In this document: piece after piece, positions 21,116 to 32,430 of the stretch | Layout of the letters: every line of letters starts with the position of its first letter | Position numbering within the stretch: position 1 is the stretch's first letter | From: Hygrophila difformis | Lineage: Eukaryota > Streptophyta > Magnoliopsida > Lamiales > Acanthaceae | Direction: 5' to 3' | NCBI GenBank assembly: GCA_030278955.1 | Contig: JAOANR010000009.1 | Span: 35,255,504-35,319,503, forward strand | Length of the DNA stretch: 64,000 bases | Made by a program: the position numbers and the translations under genes | Notes under the pieces: model-generated | Databases searched by the model: none | The model's input: only the letters and a program-made list of their open reading frames with translations | Told to the model about the DNA's origin: nothing

Positions 21116-21985
21116 CTACTTCTCGGTTGCACTTGCTTTTTGTTTTCTACTCTGGAATGGAGTTATTCCACATGCTAGAAAATTAGCAATGTCGGAAAAC
21201 CATGGACAAGCTTGATCATGAAGATGCAAGGCAAACAGTTGCTCATCCGAAAAATTTTCATTGACGGCTATTTCATTTTTATCATTTTCTATTCGAGACA
21301 AATGGTCAGCAGCACCATTGTCTTTGCCTTTTCTATCTTTTATTATGATGTCAAATTCTTGCAACAAAAGTACCCACCTGATTAATCGAGGTTTGGCGTC
21401 TTGTGTGCTAAACAAGTATCTCAGTGCAGAGTGATCGGTGTATACTATGGTTTTCGTGCCAATGAGGTATTGTCTGAATTTATCAAACGCGAAAACCACA
21501 GCATAAATCTCTTTCTCCGTGGTAGTGTAATTGACTTGGGCTTCAGTCAGGGCATGGCTGGCGTAATGAATTACACAGTGCCTTCCTTCCTTATGTTGCC
21601 CAAGAACTGCACCCACGGCGAGATCACTTGCATCGCACATGACCTCGAAAGGCATTGACCAATCGGGTGGTTGCACTATTGGAGCAGAAATCAACATCTT
21701 CTTGAGCGTGTCAAAGGCTTGAACACACGCTTCACTTATTACGAAAGAATTTTCTTTACAAAGCAAATTAGTGAGCGGCTTGGCAATTTTAGAAAAATCT
21801 TTAATGAATCTCCGGTAAAAACCGGCATGCCCTAAGAAACTCCTAACTGCTTTTATTGAGTTTGGTAATGGAAGGTTGGATATGACTGAGACTTTGGCTC
21901 TATCGACTTCGATGCCTGTGCGCGAGATGCGGTGACCCAACACTATTCCTTCGGTGACCATGAAATGGCACTTCTCCCAGTTCAA
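21116..21985 (-). CDS. C-terminal RT and RNase H of element B
   Basis: This frame continues RT after an in-frame TAA at 22013-22015. It starts in the RT thumb ([17 protein letters not shown]), crosses the connection ([22 protein letters not shown]) and has RNase H with [16 protein letters not shown] and [11 protein letters not shown], ending with [12 protein letters not shown]. All are well conserved with Athila elements. The frame is the same as 22013-22915, so a single nonsense change divides RT. It ends at a shifted stop just before the integrase zinc-binding region. Confidence 0.88.
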   Translation of the reverse strand: MNWEKCHFMVTEGIVLGHRISRTGIEVDRAKVSVISNLPLPNSIKAVRSFLGHAGFYRRFIKDFSKIAKPLTNLLCKENSFVISEACVQAFDTLKKMLISAPIVQPPDWSMPFEVMCDASDLAVGAVLGQHKEGRHCVIHYASHALTEAQVNYTTTEKEIYAVVFAFDKFRQYLIGTKTIVYTDHSALRYLFSTQDAKPRLIRWVLLLQEFDIIIKDRKGKDNGAADHLSRIENDKNEIAVNENFSDEQLFALHLHDQACPWFSDIANFLACGITPFQSRKQKASATEK

Positions 21986-22012
21986 AACTAGGTTAGTGTC
22001 CTCGCATCTTTT

Positions 22013-22915
22013 TTAAATTTTTGCAAGATTTGTCAAACATTCATCAAAAGTATCTCCATACACAGAGAAGTCATCCATGAAAACTTCTATGCATTTTTCG
22101 ATAAATTCTGAGAAAATAGACATCATGCATCGCTGAAAAGTGGCAGGCCCATTGCAAAGTCCAAAAGGCATGCGCCTGTACGCAAAAGTTCCATATGGGC
22201 AATTGAAAGTGGTCTTATCATGATCTTCACTAGCTATTACAATCTGATTGTAACCAGAGTACCCATCCAAAAAGCAATAGTACTCGCTCCCGGCCAACCT
22301 CTCCAGCATCTGATCAATGAATGGCAAGGGAAAATGATCCTTCCGCGTAGCGGTGTTAAGCTTCCGGTAGTCGATGCAGACTCTCCAACCGGTCACTGGA
22401 CGTGTCGCCACTTCTTCTCCTTGCTCATTAGTTGTTATGCACATCCCCCCACGCTTAGGTACTACCTGCACTGGGCTAACCCATTTGCTGTCAGATATAG
22501 GATAGATGATACCAGCATCTAAGAGCTTGATAACTTCTTTCCTTACCACTTCTTGCATATGGGGGTTCAGACGCCTTTGTGGTTGCCTAGAGGGCTTATA
22601 CTCCTCTTCCATTAAAATTTTGTGCATGCAAACAGAGGGGCTTATTCCTTTTATATCAGTAATGGTCCATCCAATTGCATGTACATATTTCTTTAGAATG
22701 TCTACCAGAGCTTTTTCTTGTTCTTGTGTCAGCTTGGCTGACACAATTACCGGTAATCTTTTATGTTCAGCGAGAAAGACGTACTTAAGATGATCCGGAA
22801 GTATTTTGAGTTCAAGCTCTGGCGGACATTCAACGGAAGGTAGCAATTTGCGAGAATTGGTTGGGGATGAGAGATCAGATTTACCTTTAGGACTCTGTGT
22901 CAGTACAGGGTCCAC
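22013..22915 (-). CDS. Reverse transcriptase (fingers and palm) of element B
   Basis: The frame carries the main RT motifs: VVPKRGGMCI, GWRVCIDYRKLNTATRKDHFP, FLDGYSGYNQI, MPFGLCNGPATFQRCM and the catalytic FMDDFSVYGDT. The ITTNEQGEEV insert is typical of Athila RTs. It begins at a GTG codon and overlaps the upstream frame by 16 bases in the -1 frame, with openness extending about 60 bases back. It ends at a TAA inside RT just after ECLTNLAKI; the rest of RT continues in the same frame. Both interruptions suggest decay, although a -1 shift at the overlap could be a programmed event. Confidence 0.9.
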   Translation of the reverse strand: MDPVLTQSPKGKSDLSSPTNSRKLLPSVECPPELELKILPDHLKYVFLAEHKRLPVIVSAKLTQEQEKALVDILKKYVHAIGWTITDIKGISPSVCMHKILMEEEYKPSRQPQRRLNPHMQEVVRKEVIKLLDAGIIYPISDSKWVSPVQVVPKRGGMCITTNEQGEEVATRPVTGWRVCIDYRKLNTATRKDHFPLPFIDQMLERLAGSEYYCFLDGYSGYNQIVIASEDHDKTTFNCPYGTFAYRRMPFGLCNGPATFQRCMMSIFSEFIEKCIEVFMDDFSVYGDTFDECLTNLAKI

Positions 22916-24462
22916 TTCCTCTTCCGTGGTGTCTCTTCCTCCTCCGGGGTGAATTCAACACCGTCAAACTCTTCAAGATCCCCAGTGATAGGGTCTTCGA
23001 AGTGAACAGCGTTGCAACTTCTTTGTTGCTCAGCACCTCCAGGCGTCAGTAACTGTTTTGAAATTTTGTCCCTCATCACAGTCATAGAGTCTATGCTCTC
23101 ATCCTCACACCTACTTTCTATTACATCAAACATGGAACAAGATCCCTCATTTGGGAATTTCTGCAGCTCTTCCATGTCAAAGGAGATTTCCCGATTATCC
23201 ACCCTCAATGTGACTCTTCCAGATGTGGCTTCAATCAGTGCACCGCCAGTGGCCAAAAACGGGCATCCCAGGATAAGTGGCATTTCAGAGTCCTCTTCGA
23301 TGTCAAGGATGATGAAGTCAACCGGGAAAAGAACTTGGCCAGTTTTGACCACTACATCCTTGAGGATTCCTACGGGCTTAGTGATTGATCTGTCTGCCAG
23401 TTGCAGTTTCATCTTGACCGGTTCAATCTCTCCTAGTCTTAGGCGAATTGCCATGGCTGGAGGCATCACGTTGATGCTGGATCCTAGATCACATAGCCCC
23501 ATGCTCACTTTGGCCTTTCCAATCTGTACTGGTAGCGTGCAACACCCAGGGTCCTCTTTCTTTTCGGGTAGCTTCCTTTGAACTATGGCACTGCATGTGC
23601 TGTTGAGAATGATCACCTCCTCTTGCTCTACCTGCCTTTTCCCTGAAATCAATTCTTTCAAGAACTTAGCATAGGTGGGCATTTCTGAAATCATTTCCAC
23701 GAGAGGAATGGTTATCTCTACAGACTTTAACCGTTCTAGAAATTTCTTGAATTTAAGGTCATGTTCCTTATTTTTAAGACGTGCAGGGTATGGCACCCTT
23801 GACATGTACTTATTATTATCTATTTTTGGTGGTAAAGAGAAGGAAGTTGTACCTTCACCCATACCCTCTTCAGCTTCAATTGCAGCTTCAGCCTGCGAGT
23901 TAGTTGTATCTGATTTGTCCTTTACCAGCTCAACACTTTCATCTCCTTCAATCTTTTCCTTTTCCTTTTCCACCTCCAATGAGACCTTTACTTTCATAGC
24001 TTTCTTCCTTGCCGATCCAACATTTCCTTTCAGAGTCTTGCCCCCCCGCAATGTGATTGCCTTGCATTGCGGGTTGGCTTCAGTGATGCTCGACAGTGTT
24101 CCTTTCCCTCTGTTCTGCAATTCCTTAGCCAACTGGGTGACCTGCGTCTCCACATTTTTTATTGATGACTGCAACTTCTGGTTTATCTCCTTTTGATTGG
24201 AAATAAACTCGGTCATCAAATTCTCCAGGCGAGATGGTGGCTTTTGGTTGTATTGCTGATTATGATCAGGTTGGGATTGGAAGTTTTGGAAATTCTGGCC
24301 TTGGTTTTGGTTAGGCCTCTGTTGGATATGGGGTTGAAAGTTCTGGTTCTGGTTCTGGAAGTTCTGAACTCTCTGCTGAACGAATCCTTGATTCTGATGT
24401 CTGAAGTTCTGCTGAAGGTTCTGGTTTGCAAACTGGTTAGGCTGGTTTGGCTGCGTCAACAA
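22900..24462 (-). CDS. Gag C-terminal region and aspartic protease of element B
   Basis: The displayed frame starts with a long Asn/Gln/Phe-rich segment, then a predicted coiled stretch (ENLMTEFISNQKEINQKLQ), a charged linker, and the Athila-type protease with CDLGSSINVMPPAMA, MKLQLADRSITKPVGI, FPVDFIILDIEED and LILGCPFLATGGALI. The same frame is open upstream to the amber at 24613, and there a cysteine-histidine knuckle (CGLCQGPHPTDTC) marks the nucleocapsid. It ends in KRKWTLY just inside the RT frame. Confidence 0.87.
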   Translation of the reverse strand: MLTQPNQPNQFANQNLQQNFRHQNQGFVQQRVQNFQNQNQNFQPHIQQRPNQNQGQNFQNFQSQPDHNQQYNQKPPSRLENLMTEFISNQKEINQKLQSSIKNVETQVTQLAKELQNRGKGTLSSITEANPQCKAITLRGGKTLKGNVGSARKKAMKVKVSLEVEKEKEKIEGDESVELVKDKSDTTNSQAEAAIEAEEGMGEGTTSFSLPPKIDNNKYMSRVPYPARLKNKEHDLKFKKFLERLKSVEITIPLVEMISEMPTYAKFLKELISGKRQVEQEEVIILNSTCSAIVQRKLPEKKEDPGCCTLPVQIGKAKVSMGLCDLGSSINVMPPAMAIRLRLGEIEPVKMKLQLADRSITKPVGILKDVVVKTGQVLFPVDFIILDIEEDSEMPLILGCPFLATGGALIEATSGRVTLRVDNREISFDMEELQKFPNEGSCSMFDVIESRCEDESIDSMTVMRDKISKQLLTPGGAEQQRSCNAVHFEDPITGDLEEFDGVEFTPEEEETPRKRKWTLY

Positions 24463-24612
24463 ATGCGCATTGAGTGCATTGTTGTTGGAATAGGAGAGGT
24501 TGGGGTGGCGGTTCTGGTAGTTCCCTGCATAATTGCAGCTTTCGGTAGCTAATTGTTGGCATGTGTCAGTTGGATGTGGTCCCTGACATAGCCCACAAAT
24601 TGCTTCCGATTG

Positions 24613-25911
24613 CTATGCTTGTATTTGGCCAGATGAGGTTCCTGCCTGAGAAGTACCTGCTCCCTTTCCTTTCTCCTGTCCTAGCTGTATCGCAGCTACC
24701 TGTTCCTGCAGTTTTTCGAAATCCGTTTTTCCTTCACTTACAGCAAAAACTTTTCTAGGGGGGTCCGCCTTCTTGTCATTACTGTTCAGCACAGATCTGT
24801 TGACAGACATTGTCTCAATCTTTTCCCAGGCTTGATCCATGGGCAAATGGAGTAAATGTCTTCCGCCTGCAGCGTCCAACATCATTCTCCATGGATGGGT
24901 GAGTCCTCCATAGAATTTCCTTAGTTGCTCCCACGGTTGATATCCGTGTTGGGGGCATCGCCTCAAAAGGCTGGCAAATCTTTCCTTTGCGTCATACAAT
25001 GACTCGTCCGGCTTCATCTTGAACTCTCCAATTTTCTCTTGTCCATCGTCTGTCTTAGATTCAGGAAAGTACTTTAACAGAAAACTCCTCACCAAATCTG
25101 CCCAGGTACTCCTCTGATTTATGGGCAATGATTTATACCAATCCCTGACACCACTAAATAAAGAAAAGGGAAACAACATTAGTCTTATAGCATCAGGTGA
25201 TACTCCCTGATTTTTGATGGTGTCACAGAGCTCCAGGAAGGTTTGGAGATGATCATGGGGATCCTCATGATTTGCACCGCAAAATTGGTTGTTTTGCACC
25301 AAGTTGATGAGTGCCGGTTTGAGCTCAAAATTGCGTGCAGGGAATTGTGCTCTCCCAGGCCTATCCAGATAGGGCTCCACGATAGGCTGCATAAAATCAG
25401 TTGCTGCTTGCTGCTGTTGATTTCCTTGCTCTGCTTGGTTTTGGTACTGCTGGTGGTAGTTGGGATTCTGTTGGAACAGATTTTCAGGATCATGAGGGTT
25501 ATTTTGGAACTGGTCCTGATTGAAGGCTTGATTCTGGTATTGCTGGTTTGGCATATTTTGGTTTTGTTGGTTATATTGGTTAGGGGGTGGTTGTTGTTGG
25601 TGGAACTGCTGATACAGTTGCTGATTTGGGTTAGGTAGATCTTCCTCCTCGTTTGCACGATTCGGGTGTTCTACCATACCCCCATCAGCTCCATTACCAG
25701 GATTATTGGGTGGTTGGTCTAATGGCAAGATCGGGGGAATGTCTTGATTTTCTGCCATATCGGATATTTCACTGCTTGTGGTCTCGGGTGAGGTACGAGT
25801 CCGGGCTTCCCGCTCTTTCCTTCGTCTGGCTTGCGCCCTCAGTTGGCGAGCAGTCCTTTCTATTTCTAGATCGAACGGTAGCTCAGACAATGTGGCCTTT
25901 CTCCTTTGCAT
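24613..25911 (-). CDS. Gag (capsid part) of element B
   Basis: The protein begins MQRRKATLSELPFDLEIERT with a basic stretch, then a Gln/Asn/Pro-rich N-terminal third, then the conserved Athila capsid region (FELKPALINLVQNNQFCG, PHDHLQTFLELCDTIK, LFPFSLFSGVRDWYKSLP, WADLVRSFLLKYFPESKT, LRKFYGGLTHPWRMMLDAAGG). It stops at an amber TAG followed by CAATCG, 24613-24615, in the same frame as the knuckle and protease. That leaves the knuckle out of the stop-terminated product. It may be a point mutation or a leaky stop. Confidence 0.88.
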   Translation of the reverse strand: MQRRKATLSELPFDLEIERTARQLRAQARRRKEREARTRTSPETTSSEISDMAENQDIPPILPLDQPPNNPGNGADGGMVEHPNRANEEEDLPNPNQQLYQQFHQQQPPPNQYNQQNQNMPNQQYQNQAFNQDQFQNNPHDPENLFQQNPNYHQQYQNQAEQGNQQQQAATDFMQPIVEPYLDRPGRAQFPARNFELKPALINLVQNNQFCGANHEDPHDHLQTFLELCDTIKNQGVSPDAIRLMLFPFSLFSGVRDWYKSLPINQRSTWADLVRSFLLKYFPESKTDDGQEKIGEFKMKPDESLYDAKERFASLLRRCPQHGYQPWEQLRKFYGGLTHPWRMMLDAAGGRHLLHLPMDQAWEKIETMSVNRSVLNSNDKKADPPRKVFAVSEGKTDFEKLQEQVAAIQLGQEKGKGAGTSQAGTSSGQIQA

Positions 25912-26041
25912 AAGCAGTTTATATCAAGACTTGACAGCACCTGCACAACCCCCGGGTTAGTAATGGTTCACGAATATATATAAAAACTATCTATGAGTAA
26001 ATCAGGAGTGTAGTTCTCTTAATAAACGACGCTGCAACCTC

Positions 26042-26059
26042 CCCGACAACGGCGCCATG
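26042..26059 (-). other. Primer binding site of element B (Asp tRNA)
   Basis: TGGCGCCGTTGTCGGGGA on the minus strand directly abuts the 5' LTR end at 26060. It matches the Asp-tRNA primer site used by Athila elements with one apparent difference. Confidence 0.92.
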
Positions 26060-28508
26060 AAACTTTTGACAAGTTTCACTAACACGAGTATTTTCTAAAA
26101 TATCCCAAGTTAGATTTATTAAATGAAAAGAGTATGATTCATGGGAAGGGGTTTAAGGATATAATTCACTTTTTATTACTCATGTGGGGTACTCTGATTT
26201 CAAACGGCGCTGTGGTCCTCCCCGGCATGAAACTTTTGACAACTTTCATGGTGCAGCCGGGATAGATAGTTCAATCTTGACCTTCAGTCTGTCACACTGA
26301 AGGTCCCCGGCAATTGGCATCATGAAACTTATCATAGTTTCATGTCATGAAGATCCTTGCCATGAAACTTTTAACACATTCCCACTATATGAGTATTTTC
26401 TGAAAAATCACAATCCTGGTTTTCAATTTTATTCAGTGAAACCAATTTATGAAGATGGAGTTGGGATTAGGGATATATTTATAGGTTGTCACGTTTTTAT
26501 TACTCGTGTTAAGAAACTGTGCCCCCAAAAGCGCACGGTGTCAAAAATTGCAGTAATTTATAGTAAGACCGGATCGTTCACTGGAGGATGTGCGATAGAA
26601 GCAGGGCCCACGTCGTTTACTAAGATTTTCTACTCGGTTACTCGATTCAAGCTTTGCAATGATTTCTAACAACTACTTGACAATAATTTAAACTAACTAT
26701 GAAAGCAGTAAAATTATTCTACAAAGCATGGTAAAATTATATCTAAGAAAGCAATTAAATCTATTTTAAGAAAGCGATAAGAATTATGCTATGGAAGCAG
26801 GTAAAATTATTCTACGAAAGCGGATTAAACTGTGACAGAAGAGACAGGGAGAAAATAATGAAGATTGGACAAGATTCAGATGAAACACAATTAAACTTCC
26901 ATTTTAATACGCAGATCTTCGGTTAGGGTAATTCATCAGTTAGCTAACTCTCATGCTTTCTGCACTATGTTCCCTTTAACAGACAGGTACTTACAGTGAG
27001 AATTTACATGCTCTTAGGACCTCAATTTCTAAGATACCACAGATTAATAACTCCCCTTTGCAATGCCTTGCAAGAGTATGTTAATCATCTGTGGTGGACA
27101 AGCAACACCTAACATATCATTAGTTGATATGCCAAGTACTCCTATCGTCCCCCTTGTCACACCCAAAATCCAAATCTAACCCCGAACTAATCCACAACTC
27201 TTAAACCTTACAACCGGCAGACACATCTCCAGTTCTTCCGAGTGATCTCTATGAAAGCATTTTAAAGAAAGCGGTAAAGAAAGCAGTAAAGAAAGCATTT
27301 AAAAACCTGTCGCTCGGAAGTCTTAAAAGATATTCACGATCCGTTAGTATAAAAGAGCCCCTGGTCTTGGTGACCAGATGTAGATTTAGAACTTCCCAAA
27401 TATCAATAAGCCACTGGGCTTATAACATTTGGTTAGTTATGAGATACAGACATGAGTGGAACAGACCTATGAAGGTTTATTCCGAATGTATTCACTCAAG
27501 ACTCAATTTTAGGCTTTGGTGAGAGAAAATAGTAGTTGAAAGAATACTCAACCCTACCTTAGAAATTAACCAAGGCCTATATGTTGTTCCTCTAATACTG
27601 ATTATCACATCTTATCCGAATCCAAGTGAACACTGATTCGATGCAACATTTAATAAAAGATTTCCAACACACAGCAATTTTGAGAAGCAAATGGATACTT
27701 GAAAATCATTCCCTAAACAGGTACTAAACTCTCAATTAAAACACAGATCCTTTCAGTCTAGATGAGACCTAATCGCTGACTCTGCTTCTAAGTTCTCAAA
27801 ATCAACCCCCAGTAGGATATGAATTAGTCATAACTGTGAAATTATCCCTTACTCAGATCCGGATTTTATGAAGTGGTTTTTGAGGAAATTATTGTGCAGC
27901 ATCTGATTTAAATCAAGACTTCTATGTCCAAGGAGAAGGATCTCCAAAATATTATAAACCTGTAATACCCGAGAAATTTGCAACATAAAATAAATAAAAT
28001 AAATAAATAAATATAATAAACATGATAAATGAATAAAGAATCATAGAAGATGAGAAATGGAATTTCAATTAAAAAGGAATCAAGATTCTGAGAACCCGGG
28101 AAGCCGAAGATAATTTAATCGAATAAATGGTTACACGGGGACCCGACACCGATAGACTCAATAACTCGAGTCTAAACATAAATTTAGGTCCGAATAAAAT
28201 TAAGATAGGAAATGGGAGCCCGAAGATACCCCGGAAATCCGAATCCGGGAACGTAGAGGGATAGAAGTCCGAAAGAGAGGGGGAAACGCCCGACGGATCG
28301 CACGACCCGGCCCAGACCGAAGTCCAGGCCAGGACGGCGCAGTCGCCGCGCGCTCCAAGGGGTTTACCGCGCCAAGAGCGCGCCACATGACAGATTTGGG
28401 TGTTGCGTGAATCTCTCGCCCGAACGCGGATTTTTCGACTTTCGGTTGAACATATCTCGACCCAAGACCCTCGGGGTCAGATTTTGGACGCCCTAGGTCT
28501 TAGATATC

Positions 28509-28516
28509 TATAAATA
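28509..28516 (+). promoter_or_regulatory. Candidate TATA box of the D 5' LTR
   Basis: TATAAATA, also at 33259-33266 in the 3' LTR and at the matching place in element A. Confidence 0.65.
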
Positions 28517-29832
28517 AGACCTTCTAGGAGCTCCGTATACCTTTACGAAACCCTACAACCTTCCATACATTCGAAACCCTAGATCCGGAAGTCGTCGGAG
28601 GCACAAAACCGAACAACGGGACTGACTTGGACGAAAATTGGGAGCCTTCGATTGTCGGGGTAAGATACGAACCATTCTTGTCCATTCTTTTTCCTGTTCT
28701 TGATTTAAAACGAATCCTAATTCGATCTCTTCCTATTCTAAACCCCCGATCCGGATCGAGAACGAAGAACCCGACGAATCAAGGAAATAAACGGTGGACT
28801 GGAAGCCACGCCTCCGAATCAACGATCCCGGACGCTCAACAATCTGTAAGTTAACGCTTACACGGTTTTGGGAGTAGTTAAAATATTTGAATCTAGAAAC
28901 TTAATCAAATCTTTCGTAAATCTGTCAACATGTGATTTCTAACGGCGCAACAGATTTGTCTAATTTTTCCGAACCTTTAAACGACCTCAAACGGGAAAAC
29001 TTAAAACACGAAAAACGTTCCTAAGACTCTGGTCTAGGTTGTGTAAAAATTTCATAATTTTTCATCGTGTTTTGATATGCGGAACCGATCGTAAACGATC
29101 CTGCTTAGATTTAAATCTTGAAACGATGATAGATTCTTTATTCGAACTTGTTGGTGATTTCTACCTTAGATCTAGACCGATCTAGGCTTGGCGTTGAACA
29201 TAAGAGTTGTAGATCTATACGTCATAAATACCTCCGTAAAATTTCAGAAATTTTCGTGATGATTTGATATAAGAAATTCCACCCAAACCGAACTGATTAG
29301 AATCGAATCTTGAAAACCGGACAGAACATAGATTCGAACTTGTTGACGTTTTTGACTATGGTTCTAGGCCGAATTAGATCTTTAGCCGAACATGAAAGTT
29401 TTAGATAATTGTCTTAAGATGATCTCTGTAAAATTTCATCAAATTTGGAGTTGAATTGCTATGGTAGAATTCGAAATCTTTAAACTGAGTTATATGAAAT
29501 TCGGACAGAACAGTACTTCTGTGAAAATTAGTGTTTTTGACCTGTTTAGGTATCTCGGATTGAAAAAGTTAAAACATGAAAGTTGTAGATCTCGACGTTT
29601 TGGAGTCATTCCTGAAGTTTTGGAATTTTTGAAATTAAATCTGATTTTTAACGAATTTTAGAGTAAACTGTAATTTACCGAACGAAATTTTGAAATCTTG
29701 TTGAAACGGTGGAATTAGCCTTTGAGGTTGAAACGAATAGAAATACTTTGACATACGATACATGAAACGAGAAGATTAAAATATTGCGGGTTATGACTAA
29801 GCTAGATACTGTCAATGTTCTCTGCGGCTTGG

Positions 29833-29990
29833 GACATAAGAGCCCAAGTGTATGTCTAGGTTGACGTAAGAGCCCTAGCGAAACAGTGATCGTATGGCTA
29901 GCGGACGGATTAACTCTAATTAGAAGATCGACCATGATACCTGTGGACATAAGAGCCCAAGGCGTAAGGCTGGCGGACATAAGAGCCCTA
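29833..29990 (+). repeat. Dispersed GACATAAGAGCCC repeat in the D LTR
   Basis: Four copies of GACATAAGAGCCC or GACGTAAGAGCCC followed by AAG or TAG, at about 29833, 29863, 29946 and 29976. The same set is in the 3' LTR near 34583-34740. I could not find the words in the LTR of element A. Confidence 0.8.
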
Positions 29991-30638
29991 GCGGTGGTGA
30001 TCTGTAAAAGATATGGAACGGGAAGTTTGCGAGAATTCCAAATTAAATCTGTATTAAATTGTGCTTTTATATTTATGGCAACTTCTTTAATTACGTTGCG
30101 AGCTATATTGAGGATCTTATGAATCCATGTCTTCTAAATTATGCGATTACATGAATTGTTTAAATTATGCACATGTTTTCATTAAATTTTAAATAAAGGC
30201 TTTGAAACCTCATAATCTTGTACGTGTTAACTTACTCAGCACGTAGTGCTGACCAAAACCATATTTTCTTTTTCTTTTTCTTCCAGAGTTGAGAATTATG
30301 CATCGTCATATGCATACACGGGAAGCTTGGGATGATATATTAGTTTGAACTTTTGTATTAGACTAGATCTTGCATGAACGGGCCTGTTTAACCCGTAATT
30401 AGGCCATGTTGGCCCTATATTTAAATTCCGCTGCATTATACTTATGTAAATATTATTTTTCCGCTGCAACTTTGATGTATTATTTTAAATTATATATGAA
30501 TGGGCTGTTTGATTATTTTAAATTCTGAAAAACCATAGCCTTGCATCTCTTTAGTAAGCTCGGAGAAACCGTGTCTTGCTAGGGAGGTGTGGCGGTGACA
30601 CCCCGACCTGGGTGACCAAAAACCGGGGTGTTACAAGG

Positions 30639-30650
30639 TGGTATCAGAGC
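30639..30650 (+). other. Primer binding site of element D (initiator Met tRNA)
   Basis: TGGTATCAGAGC three bases after the LTR end, identical in spacing to element A. Confidence 0.93.
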
Positions 30651-30884
30651 CCGGAATATTTTTAAAACCTATTATTAATATTATTATTATTTTTAAACTA
30701 TTATTTTTACACCATTATTATTTTTAAACTATTATTAATATTTTGACTATTATTTTAAATTTTAAAGTATTATTTCCATGGAGAAATTTTTATTTTAAAA
30801 CCCATGGGAAAAATATATATATAGTGCATAAACTATTGTTGGGGGGAAATCATCATTGCATGTGCATACTGCATTGCCTAAACT

Positions 30885-30990
30885 TAGAGAACTTAGAATC
30901 TTGGCGAACTTCAACTTAGAATCTTGGCGAATTTCAACTTAGAATCTTGGCGAAGTTAACCTAGAATCTTGGCGAATATTAACTTAGATC
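30885..30990 (+). repeat. Leader tandem repeat of element D
   Basis: Four to five copies of ACTTAGAATCTTGGCGAA with a short variable tail, the plus-strand counterpart of the leader repeat of element A. Confidence 0.8.
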
Positions 30991-31311
30991 TTTTGCTTGC
31001 ACTAGATAACTTAGACGCTTGACATCAAATTAAGGAAGCTAACTAGAGACTGATCTTGCCTTAGTTCTAGATCGCGTTCGTCTATGCGCACGCCTAATCA
31101 TAACAATCCTCGGCCTTAGCCATTCCTACCCGTGTACGAATTAGAAAATTTCCTTATGTGGAGCAATAAAAATCAAGTCTTTATTAAAACACTCTTTATT
31201 CCAAAAATCTTGTTTGGATTTCCAAACAAGAAACCCGAAAATTTGAAATTAGAAATTTACGAAACATCTCATTCGAGCGATCTATCTAAACTCTACACAT
31301 TATAACAGAAA

Positions 31312-32430
31312 ATGGCGCCTAGGAGGAAACCAAGGAAGGTGAGTCCAAACGGCACTGACGCTAACCTTTCCAACACGCCCAACAACAGTGAAAGCCCTCA
31401 GAACCTAGGAGAGCAAGTGCCTCAAGCGCCCAATAATATGGAAGCACGTTTAAAATCTGTAGAGGAACTCCTTGTAGCCTTGGGAAATGCCGAGGTGCAT
31501 AGGACACAAACAATACCTCCGCCAGTAGCCCGAGTCAACTACTTGGCATTAGTGAACCCTTACAACCCACCCCATTATGACGGCCAAGAGGATCCAGCCA
31601 AGTTGGAAGGATGGATCCGTACCTTTGACAAGCTCTTGAATGCTATCAAGTGCCCTGATGAGGAAAAGATACACGTAGTGACCTACTACCTAGGAGGCGA
31701 AGCCGATGAGTGGTGGCAAAATCTCCAAGCGAGTTCAGTGGAAGACGAAGGAGCCTACACCTGGGAAGAACTTAAGGAAGCTTTGAGGGAAAGATTCTAC
31801 CCACTGAGCACCAAGACTGCGAAGTACGAGGAATTCATCAACTTAAAGCAAGGTGCACAAACGGTACAAGAGTTCTACAGCAAATTCAAGGAGCTAGTAC
31901 GATTCGCTGCGAGGATAGTACCAACCGACTCCGACAAGGCTCAGAAATTCGAGATGGGTCTGAACCTTAATATCCGGGAGATACTTGCAGTAGGACAATT
32001 CACGAACCTGCAGACGATATATGATCGCGCCGTATCAATTGCTCGAATCCAGCAATTGAAGCGTAAGGAACATGGTGAGTCGAGCAAGGACTCGCAAGGA
32101 CTTGAGAAGAAGGATCGGAAAGACAACGACAACAACTCTAGGAAAGACAATGGATCCCGAAGGAAAGGGAATAAAGGTCTCAACAATGGGGGAGACGACA
32201 ACCGTGGTGCGTTTATACCACGTTGCCCACGATGCAACCATGCACATCTGGTGCGCCAATGCCCGAAGCCTGGAACCTGCCGTAGGTGCGGCAAGCTTGG
32301 TCACAAGGCTAGTGGATGTCGAACGCCAGAGGAGGCGATCGAAAAGAGAGTAGATTTGGTGAACCTTCAGCAAGGGGAGAGTGACGAGGAACAAGACCAA
32401 AACCCGAAACCTCTTGAGAATAATGAATAG
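31312..32430 (+). CDS. Gag of element D
   Basis: A complete 372-residue gag (MAPRRKPRKVSPNG) with the same plan as gag of A: N-terminal low-complexity segment, capsid core (YNPPHYDGQEDPAKLEGWI, DEWWQNLQ, FYPLSTKTAKYEEFINLKQ, KAQKFEMGLNLNIRE), a basic Lys/Asn/Gly linker, and two knuckles, CPRCNHAHLVRQC and CRRCGKLGHKASGC. It ends in an acidic tail and TAG right at the internal deletion. It is intact, unlike gag-pol in A or B. Element D could therefore supply gag or parasitise the particle of an autonomous relative. Confidence 0.93.
   Translation: MAPRRKPRKVSPNGTDANLSNTPNNSESPQNLGEQVPQAPNNMEARLKSVEELLVALGNAEVHRTQTIPPPVARVNYLALVNPYNPPHYDGQEDPAKLEGWIRTFDKLLNAIKCPDEEKIHVVTYYLGGEADEWWQNLQASSVEDEGAYTWEELKEALRERFYPLSTKTAKYEEFINLKQGAQTVQEFYSKFKELVRFAARIVPTDSDKAQKFEMGLNLNIREILAVGQFTNLQTIYDRAVSIARIQQLKRKEHGESSKDSQGLEKKDRKDNDNNSRKDNGSRRKGNKGLNNGGDDNRGAFIPRCPRCNHAHLVRQCPKPGTCRRCGKLGHKASGCRTPEEAIEKRVDLVNLQQGESDEEQDQNPKPLENNE

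Larger units (their letters stand above)
27961..30635 (+). repeat. 5' LTR of element D
   Basis: A 2,675-bp LTR from TGTAATACCCGAG to CCGGGGTGTTACA. It contains a TATA box at 28509 and a set of GACATAAGAGCCC repeats. Small frames such as 28627-28854 and 29461-29661 occur in both LTRs only because the LTRs are identical. Confidence 0.95.

Noticed and set aside
28069..28386. 105-codon minus-strand ORF in the D LTR, also at 32819-33136
   Set aside because: Antisense LTR sequence, conserved only through LTR identity; no protein features.
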